64,000 nt of DNA from Bosea sp. AS-1 (GCF_002220095.1 NZ_CP022372.1:1212501-1276500), one strand, 5' to 3'; positions 1-7,726 are shown, numbered from the stretch's first letter. Translations and numbers: made by a program. Notes: generated from the letters alone by a model not told the origin.

Positions 1-2
1 CC

Positions 3-224
3 CCGATCATCGTCGAGGAATTGCTGAAAGCGCTGAAGGCCCTGTTTCGTGAGGAGGGGCTTTCCGCGATCGTCATCGAGCAGCATGCGCGCAAGATCCT
101 CGAGCTGACGGATGACGCCATCGTGCTCGAACGCGGCCGGGTGGTCCTGGCCGAGCGCAGTGCTACGCTCATCGCCGAGCCCGAACGGCTCGAGCATCAC
201 CTCGGCCTTGCGGCCGCTGCCTGA
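3..224 (+). CDS. Branched-chain amino acid-type ABC transporter ATPase, C-terminal fragment (LivF-like)
   Basis: Only the last 73 residues are inside the window; the gene begins upstream. The fragment opens with PIIVEEL, the stretch that follows the Walker B/D-loop region in LivF proteins. It continues through the switch-histidine strand (AIVIEQHARK) and the typical LivF ending with LERGRVVL. LivF ATPases power uptake of branched-chain amino acids or, in catabolic operons, of aromatic acids and amides. It lies 25 nt upstream of a MetE-like gene on the same strand, so this importer probably feeds the enzymes encoded next. A complete livKHMGF set occurs again at 9653-14264, so this is a second, separate system. 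Confidence 0.85.
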   Translation, partial: PIIVEELLKALKALFREEGLSAIVIEQHARKILELTDDAIVLERGRVVLAERSATLIAEPERLEHHLGLAAAA

Positions 225-249
225 CCAAAAGAGAACCGGAGGAAACATC

Positions 250-1359
250 ATGACCCAGAGGACAAAGCCGCCGTTCCGGGGCGATATGGTCGGAAGCCTG
301 CTCCGCAGCGCGCCCGTGAAGGAAGCCCGCGCCAAGGTCGCGGCCGGCAAGATGGACAAGGCCGAGCTAACCAGGATCGAGGACGAGGAGATCCGGAAGC
401 TCGTCAAGAAGCAGGAGGAGGTCGGCCTGCAGGCGGTGACCGACGGCGAATACCGCCGCGCCTTCTGGCATTTCGACTTTCTCGACGGCTTGAGCGGCGT
501 TACCACCTACGAGACCGATGCCGGGATCCAGTTCAAGGGTGTCGCCACCAAGGGGCACGGCATCCGCGTCACCGGCAAGCTCGACTTCCCGGCGGACCAT
601 CCGCATCTGGCCCATTTCAAGTTCCTGGCCTCGGTCACCAGCCGCGTGCCGAAGATGACCATTCCGAGCCCGTCGATGCTGCATTATCGCGGTGGGCGGA
701 AGGCGGTCGATCCGACCGCCTATCTCAAGATGGAGGACTATTACGACGACCTCGGCAAGGCCTACGCCAAGGCGATCAAGGCGTTCTACGACGCCGGATG
801 CCGCTATCTGCAGCTCGACGACACCAGCCTGTCCTATTTCTGCGATCCCGAGCAGAGGACGATGCTGGCCGAGCGCGGTGACGATCCCGACAAGCTGATC
901 TTCATCTATCGCGACGTGCTCAACGCTGCGCTGAAGGCCAAGCCCGCCGACATGCAGATCACCACCCATACCTGCCGTGGCAACTTCAAATCGACCTTCA
1001 TCGCGTCTGGCGGCTATGAGCCGGTGGCCGATCTCGTCTTCAACCAGATCGATGTCGACGGCTATTTCATGGAGTGGGACGACGACCGCTCGGGCGGCTT
1101 CGAGCCGCTGCGCTTCCTGCCCAAGGGCGACAAGCAGGTCGTGCTCGGCCTCGTCACCTCCAAGTTCGGCGCCATCGAGAGCAAGGACAATCTCAAACGC
1201 CGGATCGAGGAGGCGGCGAAGTTTGCCCCGCTCGAGCAGCTCTGCCTGTCGCCGCAATGCGGCTTCGCCTCGACAGAGGAGGGCAACGTGCTGGCCGAGG
1301 AGGAGCAGTGGGCCAAGCTCGCGCGCATCCTCGAAACCGCCAGGGAAGTCTGGGGATGA
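250..1359 (+). CDS. MetE-like (cobalamin-independent methionine synthase II family) methyltransferase
   Basis: This 369-residue protein corresponds to the C-terminal catalytic barrel of MetE without the N-terminal half. The zinc-site pattern is present: H240-T-C242 in THTCRG and C337 in LSPQCGF. The start at ATG 250 is preceded by a GGAGG-type ribosome site about 8 nt upstream. Full-length MetE transfers methyl from methyltetrahydrofolate to homocysteine; short versions include methionine synthases with other methyl donors and catabolic alkyl or methyl transferases. Its stop overlaps the start of an extradiol dioxygenase gene (ATGA) and it follows a LivF-type ATPase gene. A role in demethylating or dealkylating an imported aromatic compound is therefore plausible, but this is inference. 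Confidence 0.8.
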   Translation: MTQRTKPPFRGDMVGSLLRSAPVKEARAKVAAGKMDKAELTRIEDEEIRKLVKKQEEVGLQAVTDGEYRRAFWHFDFLDGLSGVTTYETDAGIQFKGVATKGHGIRVTGKLDFPADHPHLAHFKFLASVTSRVPKMTIPSPSMLHYRGGRKAVDPTAYLKMEDYYDDLGKAYAKAIKAFYDAGCRYLQLDDTSLSYFCDPEQRTMLAERGDDPDKLIFIYRDVLNAALKAKPADMQITTHTCRGNFKSTFIASGGYEPVADLVFNQIDVDGYFMEWDDDRSGGFEPLRFLPKGDKQVVLGLVTSKFGAIESKDNLKRRIEEAAKFAPLEQLCLSPQCGFASTEEGNVLAEEEQWAKLARILETAREVWG

Positions 1360-2309
1360 GCGCGGAACCCTGCTTCGACATCGCCCATCTCGGCCATGTC
1401 GAGCTCTTCACCGACAAGCCCGAAGCGAGCCTCGATTTCTTCGTCAACATCTTCGGGCTGACGGAGAGCGGGCGCGAGGGCGATTCCGTCTATCTGCGCG
1501 CCTGGGACGATTACGAGTTCCATACGCTGAAGCTGACCGCGTCGAACACCACCGGCGTCGGCCATGTCGGCTATCGCGCTTCGAGCGAGGCGGCGCTTCT
1601 GCGCCGCGTCGCCGCGATCGAGGCGATGGGGGCTGGCATCGGCTGGAGCGAGGGCGATCTCGGCCATGGCCGGGCCTATCGCTTCCACGATCCGGACGGC
1701 CATATCTTCGAGATTTATTTCGACACCCACAAATATGTGGCGCCGGAGGGCGAGCGACCGGCGCTGAAGAACCAGGCCCAGCGCAACCATGGCCGCGGCT
1801 GCGCGGTGCGCCGGCTCGACCATGTCAATCTGTTGGCGCAGGACGTCGCCGCCATCCGCGATTTCATGCCGAAGGCGCTGGGCAGCCGGATTACCGAGCA
1901 GATCGTGCTGGATTCGGGCGAGGTCGGTGGCTGCTGGTTCACCGTCAACAACAAGAGCTACGACATCGCCTATACCCGTGACCATAGGCCGGTACAGGGA
2001 CGCTTCCATCACGTCACCTATGCGGTCGACCAGCGCGAGCACATCCTGGAGGCGGCCGATCTCTTCCTGGAAAACGGCGTCTTCATCGAGACCGGGCCGC
2101 ACAAGCACGCCGTGCAGCAGACCTTCTTCCTCTACGTCTACGAACCGGCCGGCAACCGCGTCGAGATTGCCAATGCCGGAGCGCGCCTCATCCTCGATCC
2201 GGACTGGCAGACCGTGACCTGGACCGAGACCGAGCGAAAGAGGGGGCAGGCCTGGGGGCTGAAGACGATCGAGAGCTTCCACACGCACGGTACGCCACCA
2301 GCGAAATAG
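1356..2309 (+). CDS. Type I extradiol ring-cleavage dioxygenase (two-domain VOC fold)
   Basis: This 317-residue protein has two vicinal-oxygen-chelate domains. The N-terminal one starts at about residue 11 (HLGHVEL) and the C-terminal one at about residue 153 (RRLDHVNLL). Candidate Fe(II) ligands in the C-terminal domain are H156, H218 or H219 (in FHHVTYAVD) and E270 (in NRVEIA), the 2-His-1-carboxylate pattern of catechol 2,3-dioxygenases. Such enzymes open catechol rings next to the diol. The ATG overlaps the stop of the MetE-like gene by 4 nt, so the two are translationally coupled. The exact substrate cannot be read from the sequence; homoprotocatechuate- or 2,3-dihydroxybiphenyl-type catechols are possible. 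Confidence 0.85.
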   Translation: MSAEPCFDIAHLGHVELFTDKPEASLDFFVNIFGLTESGREGDSVYLRAWDDYEFHTLKLTASNTTGVGHVGYRASSEAALLRRVAAIEAMGAGIGWSEGDLGHGRAYRFHDPDGHIFEIYFDTHKYVAPEGERPALKNQAQRNHGRGCAVRRLDHVNLLAQDVAAIRDFMPKALGSRITEQIVLDSGEVGGCWFTVNNKSYDIAYTRDHRPVQGRFHHVTYAVDQREHILEAADLFLENGVFIETGPHKHAVQQTFFLYVYEPAGNRVEIANAGARLILDPDWQTVTWTETERKRGQAWGLKTIESFHTHGTPPAK

Positions 2310-2713
2310 GCGCAGAAGCGCGGATGAATCTCCCGATGCGATGAGATCTTCCCCTTCGCATGTTCCTCCTTCATCGCCTGGGCGATCGGAGCCCGCGCAC
2401 GCCACGCCGCTGGGCTGGCGCCGCGAACGTCCTCGGCGGCCAGGTGGACAGGATTCCAAGTTCTGCGCTGCGAACCCTAGATAGTCGTATAATTATCGCT
2501 GTGGGATCACGGCTGAAAGGCACCAACGACACAGATCGCCGTTTGGTTCCATCAGCTCTCCGATTTCGGTGTGCAGCGCCTTTCCCGTTGCGATATCTCC
2601 GACATCAATTTGGTTCTGTTAACGAAACATTCTTGTCGTTCTGCCGTTTTGGGCAATAGCCTTGTCTTGTTTGATTCGACTGGGCCTATTTGATTCGATT
2701 GGAGAAACGTTTC
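2310..2713. other. Intergenic region, 404 bases
   Basis: No convincing gene was found here; the reading frames present lack coding character. An AT-rich patch at about 2480-2500 (TCGTATAATTATCG) could contain a -10 element. Just before the next gene there is an imperfect direct repeat, TTTGATTCGACTGG at 2670-2683 and TTTGATTCGATTGG at 2689-2702, with a 19-base period. The second copy runs into the ribosome site of the gene at 2714. Confidence 0.5.
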
Positions 2714-2992
2714 ATGGAACGACGCTCTTTCCTGCTGGGGCTGTTCGCCCTTTCCGCCGGCGCTGCGACCGTCGCCCTTTCCGAGAAGGCTGATGCTGCT
2801 GCGCTCGGCGCTGCCGCCCCGGCCCTCGGTGCCACCCCTTCGGAGAAGGCCGCGACGCTGCCGGACGGTACTCCGATCGAGCAGGCCCAATATTATGGCC
2901 GCCACCGCCGTCCGCGCCCGCGCCGTCAGGTCTGCACGGTTCGCCGCAACCGCTACGGCCGCCCTGTCCGCGTCTGCCGCTGGGTGTACTGA
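2714..2992 (+). CDS. Small secreted basic protein, twin-arginine-like signal
   Basis: I do not recognise a named family. The 92-residue product starts at ATG 2714, with GGAG about 9 nt upstream. It begins MERRSFLLGL, a hydrophobic export signal with a double arginine, and a likely cleavage after KADA near residue 28. After an alanine-rich stretch the last 35 residues are very arginine-rich, with tyrosines and two cysteines (RRPRPRRQVC, RVCRWVY). Short proteins with Arg-Arg-rich CRW tails of this kind are common hypotheticals in Hyphomicrobiales. It could interact with the envelope or nucleic acid, but its function is unknown. Confidence 0.65.
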   Translation: MERRSFLLGLFALSAGAATVALSEKADAAALGAAAPALGATPSEKAATLPDGTPIEQAQYYGRHRRPRPRRQVCTVRRNRYGRPVRVCRWVY

Positions 2993-3144
2993 TCGCCGGT
3001 TCGGATTGTCCTGCAATCCGATCGGGGCATGTTTGTATGAGGGGTGGCTTCCACGTCGCCTCTCATACCGCCAATATCCGGGCGATGGTGGTTCAGGCTG
3101 CCGTCGCCCTTCTGTTTCTCATCGACGCGGCAAAAGGTGAGGTC

Positions 3145-3429
3145 ATGATCAGGACAACGATATCGATTGGCGCCATCGCGCTCTTCGTCGCGGGCTGCGT
3201 ATCCAACCGCCCCGAACCAGCGCCCGTGCCGCAGGCCGGCGCTCCCAAGCAGATCAGGCATGATGGGGGGCAACTCGTGCTTCCGGACGGCACACGGGTC
3301 ACGCCGGATTCGACCGGCGGCTTCCAGCTTCCCAATGGCGACTATGTCCGCCGGGATCGCAGCGGCGCACTCATCCTGCCCACCGGCGCGCGCTGCGCGG
3401 CGACGCCCGGCGGCTATACCTGCCCCTGA
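3145..3429 (+). CDS. Small putative lipoprotein
   Basis: This 94-residue protein has a signal peptide ending in the lipobox FVAGC, so it is probably lipidated on the cysteine near residue 18. The mature part contains short beta-type repeats with alternating Gly/Asp (LVLPDGTRVTPD, FQLPNGDYVRRD, LILPTGARC), suggesting a small repetitive beta structure. I chose ATG 3145 because AAAGGTGAGG lies directly upstream; an earlier in-frame start at 3037 would destroy the N-terminal signal. The family is unknown. It is preceded by another secreted small-protein gene and followed by a GC-rich hairpin at 3455-3483. Confidence 0.7.
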   Translation: MIRTTISIGAIALFVAGCVSNRPEPAPVPQAGAPKQIRHDGGQLVLPDGTRVTPDSTGGFQLPNGDYVRRDRSGALILPTGARCAATPGGYTCP

Positions 3430-3454
3430 CGGGGCTACGACCAACAGGTCCAAA

Positions 3455-3483
3455 CGCCCCGCGGCCAACAGTGCGGCGGGGCG
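3455..3483. terminator. GC-rich hairpin after the lipoprotein gene
   Basis: The arms CGCCCCGC (3455-3462) and GCGGGGCG (3476-3483) are perfectly complementary around a 13-base loop. The hairpin lies between the convergent lipoprotein gene (ends 3429) and DUF2934 gene (ends 3505). Only a short T stretch follows on the plus strand (GCTTT), so efficiency is uncertain. It may serve both strands. Confidence 0.5.
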
Positions 3484-3504
3484 GCTTTCCGGGTTTTCCA
3501 ACAG

Positions 3505-3732
3505 CTACATCGGGCGGCTATGCGTCGGTTGGCGGCGCTCGCCCCCGCCGGAACGAGCCGGCTTGCTGTCGTCCTCCTCATCGGGGAGGGCGTGGTTATG
3601 GCTGCGGAATGCCCAGATTTCCTTGGCGGCCTCCCAATGCTCCTTATCGCGGCCTTCCGGCTGCCCTTCCTGCATCCAGATGGCGTAGGCGATCTTCCGG
3701 ATCTCGCGCTGAGACTTCTCGCTCAGGGTCAT
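3505..3732 (-). CDS. DUF2934 domain protein
   Basis: This small hydrophilic protein (75 residues) begins MTLSEKSQREIRKIAYAIW and contains the pattern IRKIAYAIWMQEGQPEGRDKEHW. That matches DUF2934, a helical motif (Ile-x-x-x-Ala-Tyr-x-x-Trp, Glu-Gly-x-Pro, His-Trp) common in Hyphomicrobiales. I chose the start at 3732 because GGAGG lies 5 nt upstream. The C-terminal third is charged and probably disordered. No biochemical role is established for the family. It is convergent with the lipoprotein gene. Confidence 0.8.
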   Translation of the reverse strand: MTLSEKSQREIRKIAYAIWMQEGQPEGRDKEHWEAAKEIWAFRSHNHALPDEEDDSKPARSGGGERRQPTHSRPM

Positions 3733-4029
3733 GCAATCCTCCATCATCGGCGACGGTCGGACCCCAGCAGGGCGGCCAACCGCCATGACGCCACATTGGA
3801 AGCAGCCGCCTGATCGGCGACCGCCGCGGCTTTCCCCTGGAGACCTTTGCGAAGCCGGCCCGGATCATGAATGACCCCGCTCCGTCTCCAGCCCGCCCTT
3901 CCTTGAAGGGGCTCGCTTCCGGGAGCGAGCAACTCTCCTCCATGTAGGGGCAGGCAAGAGATCAACAAGGCTGGGGCCCTGCTGTTCCCGCAATCAGGTC
4001 GGGAGGACGCGCGGGTGCCTGGGGGCGAC
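3733..4029. other. Intergenic region with one inverted repeat
   Basis: No credible gene is present. At about 3910-3929 the sequence GCTCGCT-TCCGGG-AGCGAGC forms a 7-base-pair hairpin. Neither side has a T tract, so it is at best a weak terminator for the transporter gene that ends at 4030 on the minus strand. The DUF2934 promoter should lie in the part nearest 3733. Confidence 0.4.
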
Positions 4030-5052
4030 TCAGGCCTTTGCCGGGTCAAGCACGGCGGAGGGCAGCGGCTCCGGTCGCGACTCGGCCGGGCGCCTCGCAT
4101 AGCGCTGAGCAAGCGTGGCGCAGGCGAAGAGCTGGATCTGGTGGAACAGCATCAGCGGCAGGACGATGAGGCCGAGCGCCTGGCCGGGGAAGAGGATATT
4201 GGCCATCGGGATGCCGCTCGCCAGGCTCTTCTTCGAGCCGCAGAACACGATGACGATCTCGTCCTCCTTGGCGAAGCCCAGGCGGCGGCTGACGATGGTG
4301 GTGATCGCCAGCACGGCGGCGAGCAGCACCATGTCGAGCAGGATCACCACCACGAGATCGCTCACAGTGACCTGCGACCAGATGCCAGCGGCCATGCCCT
4401 CGCTGAAGGCGTCATAGACGACCAGCAGGATCGAGCCGCGGTCGACGATGGAGATCACGGACTTGTAGCGCTGCAGGAAGCTGCCGATCCAAGGGCGCAG
4501 GAGCTGGCCGATCGCGAAGGGCAGCAGCAATTGCAGCGCGATGCTCTTCATCGCCTCGCCGCTGAAGCCGACGCCCTTCGAATCGAGCAGCAGCATGACG
4601 AGCAGCGGCGTCACCACCATGCCGAACAGGTTCGAGACCGAGGCGCTGCACAGCGCGGCGGCGACATTGCCGCGCGCAATCGAAGTGAAGGCGATCGAGG
4701 ACTGAACGGTCGAGGGCAGCACGCAGACGAACATCAGCCCAAGGATGAGCGTGGGCGAGAGCCAGGTGCCGAACGCCTTGGTCAGGCCGAGGCCGAGCAC
4801 GGGGAAGAGAATGTAGGTGCTGGCGAAGACGAGGGACTGCAGCCGCCAGTGCAGCAACCCTTCCCAGACCGCCTTCGGCGACAGCCGCGCGCCATAGAGG
4901 AAGAACAGTAGCGCGACTGCGACCGAGACTGCATCATTGGCTACGACCGCTCCCTGGCCGCGCGCCGGCAGGATGATCGCGACAGCGACAGTCCCGAGCA
5001 GCGCGAGGAGATAGGGGTCGATGCCGAAGCGGGCGAGCGTGCGACGGATCAT
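4030..5052 (-). CDS. Bile acid:sodium symporter family (SLC10A7/YfeH-like) transporter
   Basis: This 340-residue inner-membrane protein has about ten hydrophobic helices. It begins IRRTLARFGIDPYLLALLG and has the family landmarks FFLYGARLSPKAVWEGLLHWRLQ and CVLPSTVQSSIAFTSIARGN. These match the SBF-like branch (YfeH in bacteria, SLC10A7 in animals) of the BASS superfamily. Members are secondary carriers; for this branch the substrate is uncertain. It is divergently transcribed from a LysR regulator gene at 5145 across a 92-base gap that holds a perfect palindrome, so it is the probable target of that regulator. Confidence 0.9.
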   Translation of the reverse strand: MIRRTLARFGIDPYLLALLGTVAVAIILPARGQGAVVANDAVSVAVALLFFLYGARLSPKAVWEGLLHWRLQSLVFASTYILFPVLGLGLTKAFGTWLSPTLILGLMFVCVLPSTVQSSIAFTSIARGNVAAALCSASVSNLFGMVVTPLLVMLLLDSKGVGFSGEAMKSIALQLLLPFAIGQLLRPWIGSFLQRYKSVISIVDRGSILLVVYDAFSEGMAAGIWSQVTVSDLVVVILLDMVLLAAVLAITTIVSRRLGFAKEDEIVIVFCGSKKSLASGIPMANILFPGQALGLIVLPLMLFHQIQLFACATLAQRYARRPAESRPEPLPSAVLDPAKA

Positions 5053-5129
5053 TCCGGGCCTTCCTGGAAACGCGAGGACGGCTTCCTAACAGATCACCAA
5101 CTCATTTTGATCCGGACTGGACATGATAT

Positions 5130-5154
5130 TGCTCATCATGAAACATGATGAGCA
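5130..5154. promoter_or_regulatory. Perfect 11-bp palindrome, candidate LysR operator
   Basis: TGCTCATCATG (5130-5140) and CATGATGAGCA (5144-5154) are exact reverse complements separated by AAA. The element lies in the divergent gap between the BASS transporter gene and the LysR gene and covers the possible LysR start codons at 5145, 5148 and 5154. LysR proteins typically bind dyads in such gaps to repress themselves and activate the neighbour. As RNA it could also form a hairpin sequestering the LysR start codon. Confidence 0.65.
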
Positions 5155-6056
5155 TGAGCACCGATCCAAAGCCGCTCGATCCCGTCCTGCTGCGCAGCTT
5201 TCTCAAGGTCTGTGAGACACTGAGTTTCACCGAAGCCGCGCGGCAGCTCGGCCTGCGGCAGTCCTCCGTCAGCCAGCATGTGGCGCGGCTGGAGAAACGC
5301 GTGGGGCGCAAGCTCTTGGCGCGGGATACGCATGAGGTGCGCCCGACGCCGGACGGCGACGCCATCCAGCCTTTCGCCAGGCAGGTGCTGGAGGCAGGCA
5401 GCCGCATCGAGCACTACCTCAAGGGCTCCACCCTGCGGGGGCGGCTGCGGCTTGGCGTCTCGGAGGATTTCGCCTTCACGGCGCTGCCGGAGATCCTGGC
5501 GGAGTTCGCCATGCAGCATCACGCCGTCGATCTGGAGCTGACGGTGGGCCTGAGCGGCCGGCTCTACGAGCAATATGACGCCGGCGATCTCGACCTGATC
5601 TTCGTCAAGCGCCGCAACGGCGATGCCCGCGGCGTCGTTGCCTGGGAGGAGCGTCTGGTCTGGATCGGCCGGCCGGGTTCGCGATTGGCCGAGCAGCCGG
5701 TGGTGCCGCTGGTGCTCTATCCACCGCCGAGCATCTCGCGCGTGCATGCGATCGAGACGCTGGAGCGAGCCGGGCGAGCCTGGCGTGTCGCCTGCACCAG
5801 CGGCAGCCTGGCGGGCCTGCGCGCCGCGACGGTGGCAGGGCTCGGCGTCACCGCCCATTCGGCCCGGCTGATACCGCCGGGGCTGGCAGAGGTCGAACCG
5901 CGCGAAGCGCTGCCGCGGCTGGGCTCGATCGAGTTCGTCGTGGTCGGCGGGCAATCGCATGAGGAAGCGGCCCGGGCGCTCGCCACCAGCATCCTCTCGG
6001 GTTCCGGCCGCCTGTTGCCGCCGGAGAGTCCGGCGGGCAGACGGGGCCGATCCTAG
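5145..6056 (+). CDS. LysR family transcriptional regulator
   Basis: This 303-residue protein has an N-terminal winged helix-turn-helix at about residues 11-70 (LRSFLKVCETLSFTEAARQL, SSVSQHVARLEKRVG). The periplasmic-binding-like effector domain runs from about residue 95 to 290. It probably controls the divergent BASS transporter gene. In-frame ATGs at 5145, 5148 and 5154 all lie within or at the edge of a perfect palindrome and none has a strong ribosome site, so the true start is uncertain; I use the first. The gene ends near a 44-base repeat element at 6075. Confidence 0.9.
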   Translation: MMSMSTDPKPLDPVLLRSFLKVCETLSFTEAARQLGLRQSSVSQHVARLEKRVGRKLLARDTHEVRPTPDGDAIQPFARQVLEAGSRIEHYLKGSTLRGRLRLGVSEDFAFTALPEILAEFAMQHHAVDLELTVGLSGRLYEQYDAGDLDLIFVKRRNGDARGVVAWEERLVWIGRPGSRLAEQPVVPLVLYPPPSISRVHAIETLERAGRAWRVACTSGSLAGLRAATVAGLGVTAHSARLIPPGLAEVEPREALPRLGSIEFVVVGGQSHEEAARALATSILSGSGRLLPPESPAGRRGRS

Positions 6057-6074
6057 AGCAGTTCCTGCATTATC

Positions 6075-6118
6075 GCATTTTCTTCACGCGAACCGGTGCC
6101 CACTTCGCTAGAAAATGC
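6075..6118. repeat. Interspersed palindromic repeat, copy 1 (44 bp)
   Basis: The element is bounded by GCATTTTC (6075-6082) and GAAAATGC (6111-6118), which are reverse complements, around an inner part containing GCGAACC. An element of identical length and layout occurs at 34609-34652. It abuts the stop codon of the aldehyde dehydrogenase gene (minus strand) and lies just after the LysR gene, so it could act as a hairpin for both converging transcripts. Confidence 0.75.
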
Positions 6119-6119
6119 T

Positions 6120-7553
6120 TTAGACCGTCATCCGGTGCGAGAGTGTCTTGACGTTCATGTAGTGGTCGAGGCCTTCGGCACCGCCCTCGCGCCCATAGCC
6201 GCTGTCCTTGACGCCGCCGAAGGGTACCTCCGCCACCGAAGCTTCCAGCGTGTTGATCGAGACATTGCCGGCCTCGATGCCTTCGGCCAGCATGTCGGCG
6301 CGGGCAGCCGAGTGGGTGAAGCCATAGGCGGCGAGGCCGAAGGGCAGGGCATTCGCCTTTTCGATCGCCTCTTCGACCGAGCGCACCGGATTGATGATCG
6401 CCATCGGACCGAAGGGCTCCTCGCGCAAGGCGCGGGCGTCGTCCGGCAGCTCGGTCAGCACGGTCGGCGGGAAGAAATAGCCCCGATTGCCGATACGCTC
6501 GCCCCCGGTCAGGACACGGCCGCCGCGGGCGCGGGCATCGGCCGTCAATGCCTCCAGCGCTTCGATGCGGCGATGGTTCGCGACCGGGCCCATTTCCGTT
6601 GCGGCGTCGAGGCCGTTGCCGACGATGGTGCTGCGGGCCTTCTCCGCGAAGCTCTGCAGGAAGCGCTCGAAGATCGCTTCCTGCACGAAGAAGCGCGTCG
6701 GCGAGGTGCAGACCTGCCCGGCGTTGCGGACCTTGCGGCTGGCCGAGGCCTGCGCCGCGGCAACGGGATCGACATCGTCGCAGACGATGACCGGGGCATG
6801 GCCGCCGAGCTCCATCAGCACCGGTGTCATGTGCCGAGCGGCGAGCTCGGAGAGATGCTTGCCGACAGCGGTGGAACCGGTGAAGGCGACGAGCCGGGTC
6901 TGCGGTTTCGGGATGAGATATTCGGAGATCCGGGCCGGAACGCCGAAGACGAGGTTGAAGACACCGGGCGGCAGGCCGGCATCGTGGAGGGCGCGGGCTA
7001 TGTGTAGCGCGCCCGCCGGAGTCTCCTCCGCCGCCTTGATGATGATCGAGCAGCCGGCGGCCAGCGCGCCGGCAATCTTGCGCGCGGGCTGGCTCATCGG
7101 GAAGTTCCAGGGCGAGAAGGCGGCGACGATGCCGACCGGCTGGCGCAGCACGATGTAGCGAATGCCGGGCTCGCTGGGGACGACGCGGCCATAGGTGCGC
7201 TGGCCTTCGGCTGCATCCCATTCAAAGAATTCGCAGCCCCGCACCACTTCGAGGCAGGCCTGCCCGAACGGCTTGCCGTGCTCGAGCGTGATCGCATAGG
7301 CGATTTCCTCGGCGCGCTGGCGCATCAGCGCTGCGGCCTTGAGCATGATCTCCCCACGCTCGCGCGGAGAAGTCCGGCTCCAGAGCTTGAAGCCTTCCGC
7401 TGCGGCGGCAAGCGCATCGTCGAGATCGGCATGGGAGGCGACGGGTACGGCGCCGATCACGCTTTCGTCGGCAGGGTTGAGAACAGGCAATTCCTCTGCC
7501 GTCTTGCGCCAGGCGCCGCCGATATAGAGCTTGAGATCGGGATAGGTCGTCAT
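6120..7553 (-). CDS. NAD(P)-dependent aldehyde dehydrogenase (succinate-/2-aminomuconate-semialdehyde type)
   Basis: This 477-residue ALDH-fold enzyme oxidises an aldehyde to an acid. Catalytic residues are visible: N150 in SPWNF, E248 in LMELGGHAP and nucleophile C282 in NAGQVCTSP. It most resembles the succinate-semialdehyde dehydrogenase group. It is the last gene of the operon that starts with a DapA-like aldolase and includes 3-hydroxyanthranilate dioxygenase, so its likely substrate is a semialdehyde from ring cleavage. I chose ATG 7553 (MTTYPDLKLYIGG), the normal family N-terminus; a longer frame to 7637 adds unlikely sequence. It is separated from the gene before it by 173 nt containing tandem 9-mers, so it may have its own promoter. 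Confidence 0.9.
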   Translation of the reverse strand: MTTYPDLKLYIGGAWRKTAEELPVLNPADESVIGAVPVASHADLDDALAAAAEGFKLWSRTSPRERGEIMLKAAALMRQRAEEIAYAITLEHGKPFGQACLEVVRGCEFFEWDAAEGQRTYGRVVPSEPGIRYIVLRQPVGIVAAFSPWNFPMSQPARKIAGALAAGCSIIIKAAEETPAGALHIARALHDAGLPPGVFNLVFGVPARISEYLIPKPQTRLVAFTGSTAVGKHLSELAARHMTPVLMELGGHAPVIVCDDVDPVAAAQASASRKVRNAGQVCTSPTRFFVQEAIFERFLQSFAEKARSTIVGNGLDAATEMGPVANHRRIEALEALTADARARGGRVLTGGERIGNRGYFFPPTVLTELPDDARALREEPFGPMAIINPVRSVEEAIEKANALPFGLAAYGFTHSAARADMLAEGIEAGNVSINTLEASVAEVPFGGVKDSGYGREGGAEGLDHYMNVKTLSHRMTV

Positions 7554-7650
7554 GCAGGCCTCGGCTTGCGGCGCGTTCAGCGTGATGTTCCGGGGACTGG
7601 TTCGCCGGTGTCGCGAGGACGATAGGTCGCGGCTCATTGCGCGATCCAGA

Positions 7651-7668
7651 CAGATAAATCAGATAAAT
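7651..7668. repeat. Tandem 9-mer repeat upstream of the aldehyde dehydrogenase gene
   Basis: CAGATAAAT occurs twice head-to-tail (7651-7659 and 7660-7668) and is followed by a partial third copy, TCAGATT. This AT-rich patch is conspicuous in the 173-base gap between the aldehyde dehydrogenase and aspartate-dehydrogenase-like genes, the widest gap in the distal half of the operon. It may be part of an internal promoter or a regulator site. Confidence 0.5.
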
Positions 7669-7726
7669 TCAGATTGGCTGGCTTATAAATAGCGAGAGCT
7701 TGCGGAAGCCTCCCGCCAGGCCCGTT

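Noticed and set aside
1062..2459. Minus-strand frame opposite the extradiol dioxygenase
   Set aside because: It is a shadow of the dioxygenase gene, whose metal ligands and coupling to the upstream gene are clear.
2360..2659. Possible 99-residue gene in the 2310-2713 gap
   Set aside because: There is no ribosome site, no conserved motif and a mixed composition; it overlaps AT-rich promoter-like sequence.
3644..4112. Minus-strand frames in the gap between the DUF2934 and transporter genes
   Set aside because: They overlap the real DUF2934 or transporter genes in other frames and lack start signals or recognisable domains.
4015..4911. Plus-strand frame opposite the BASS transporter gene
   Set aside because: This is the same reverse-of-membrane-protein pattern (Glu/Gln/His/Asp-rich); the transporter gene explains the region.
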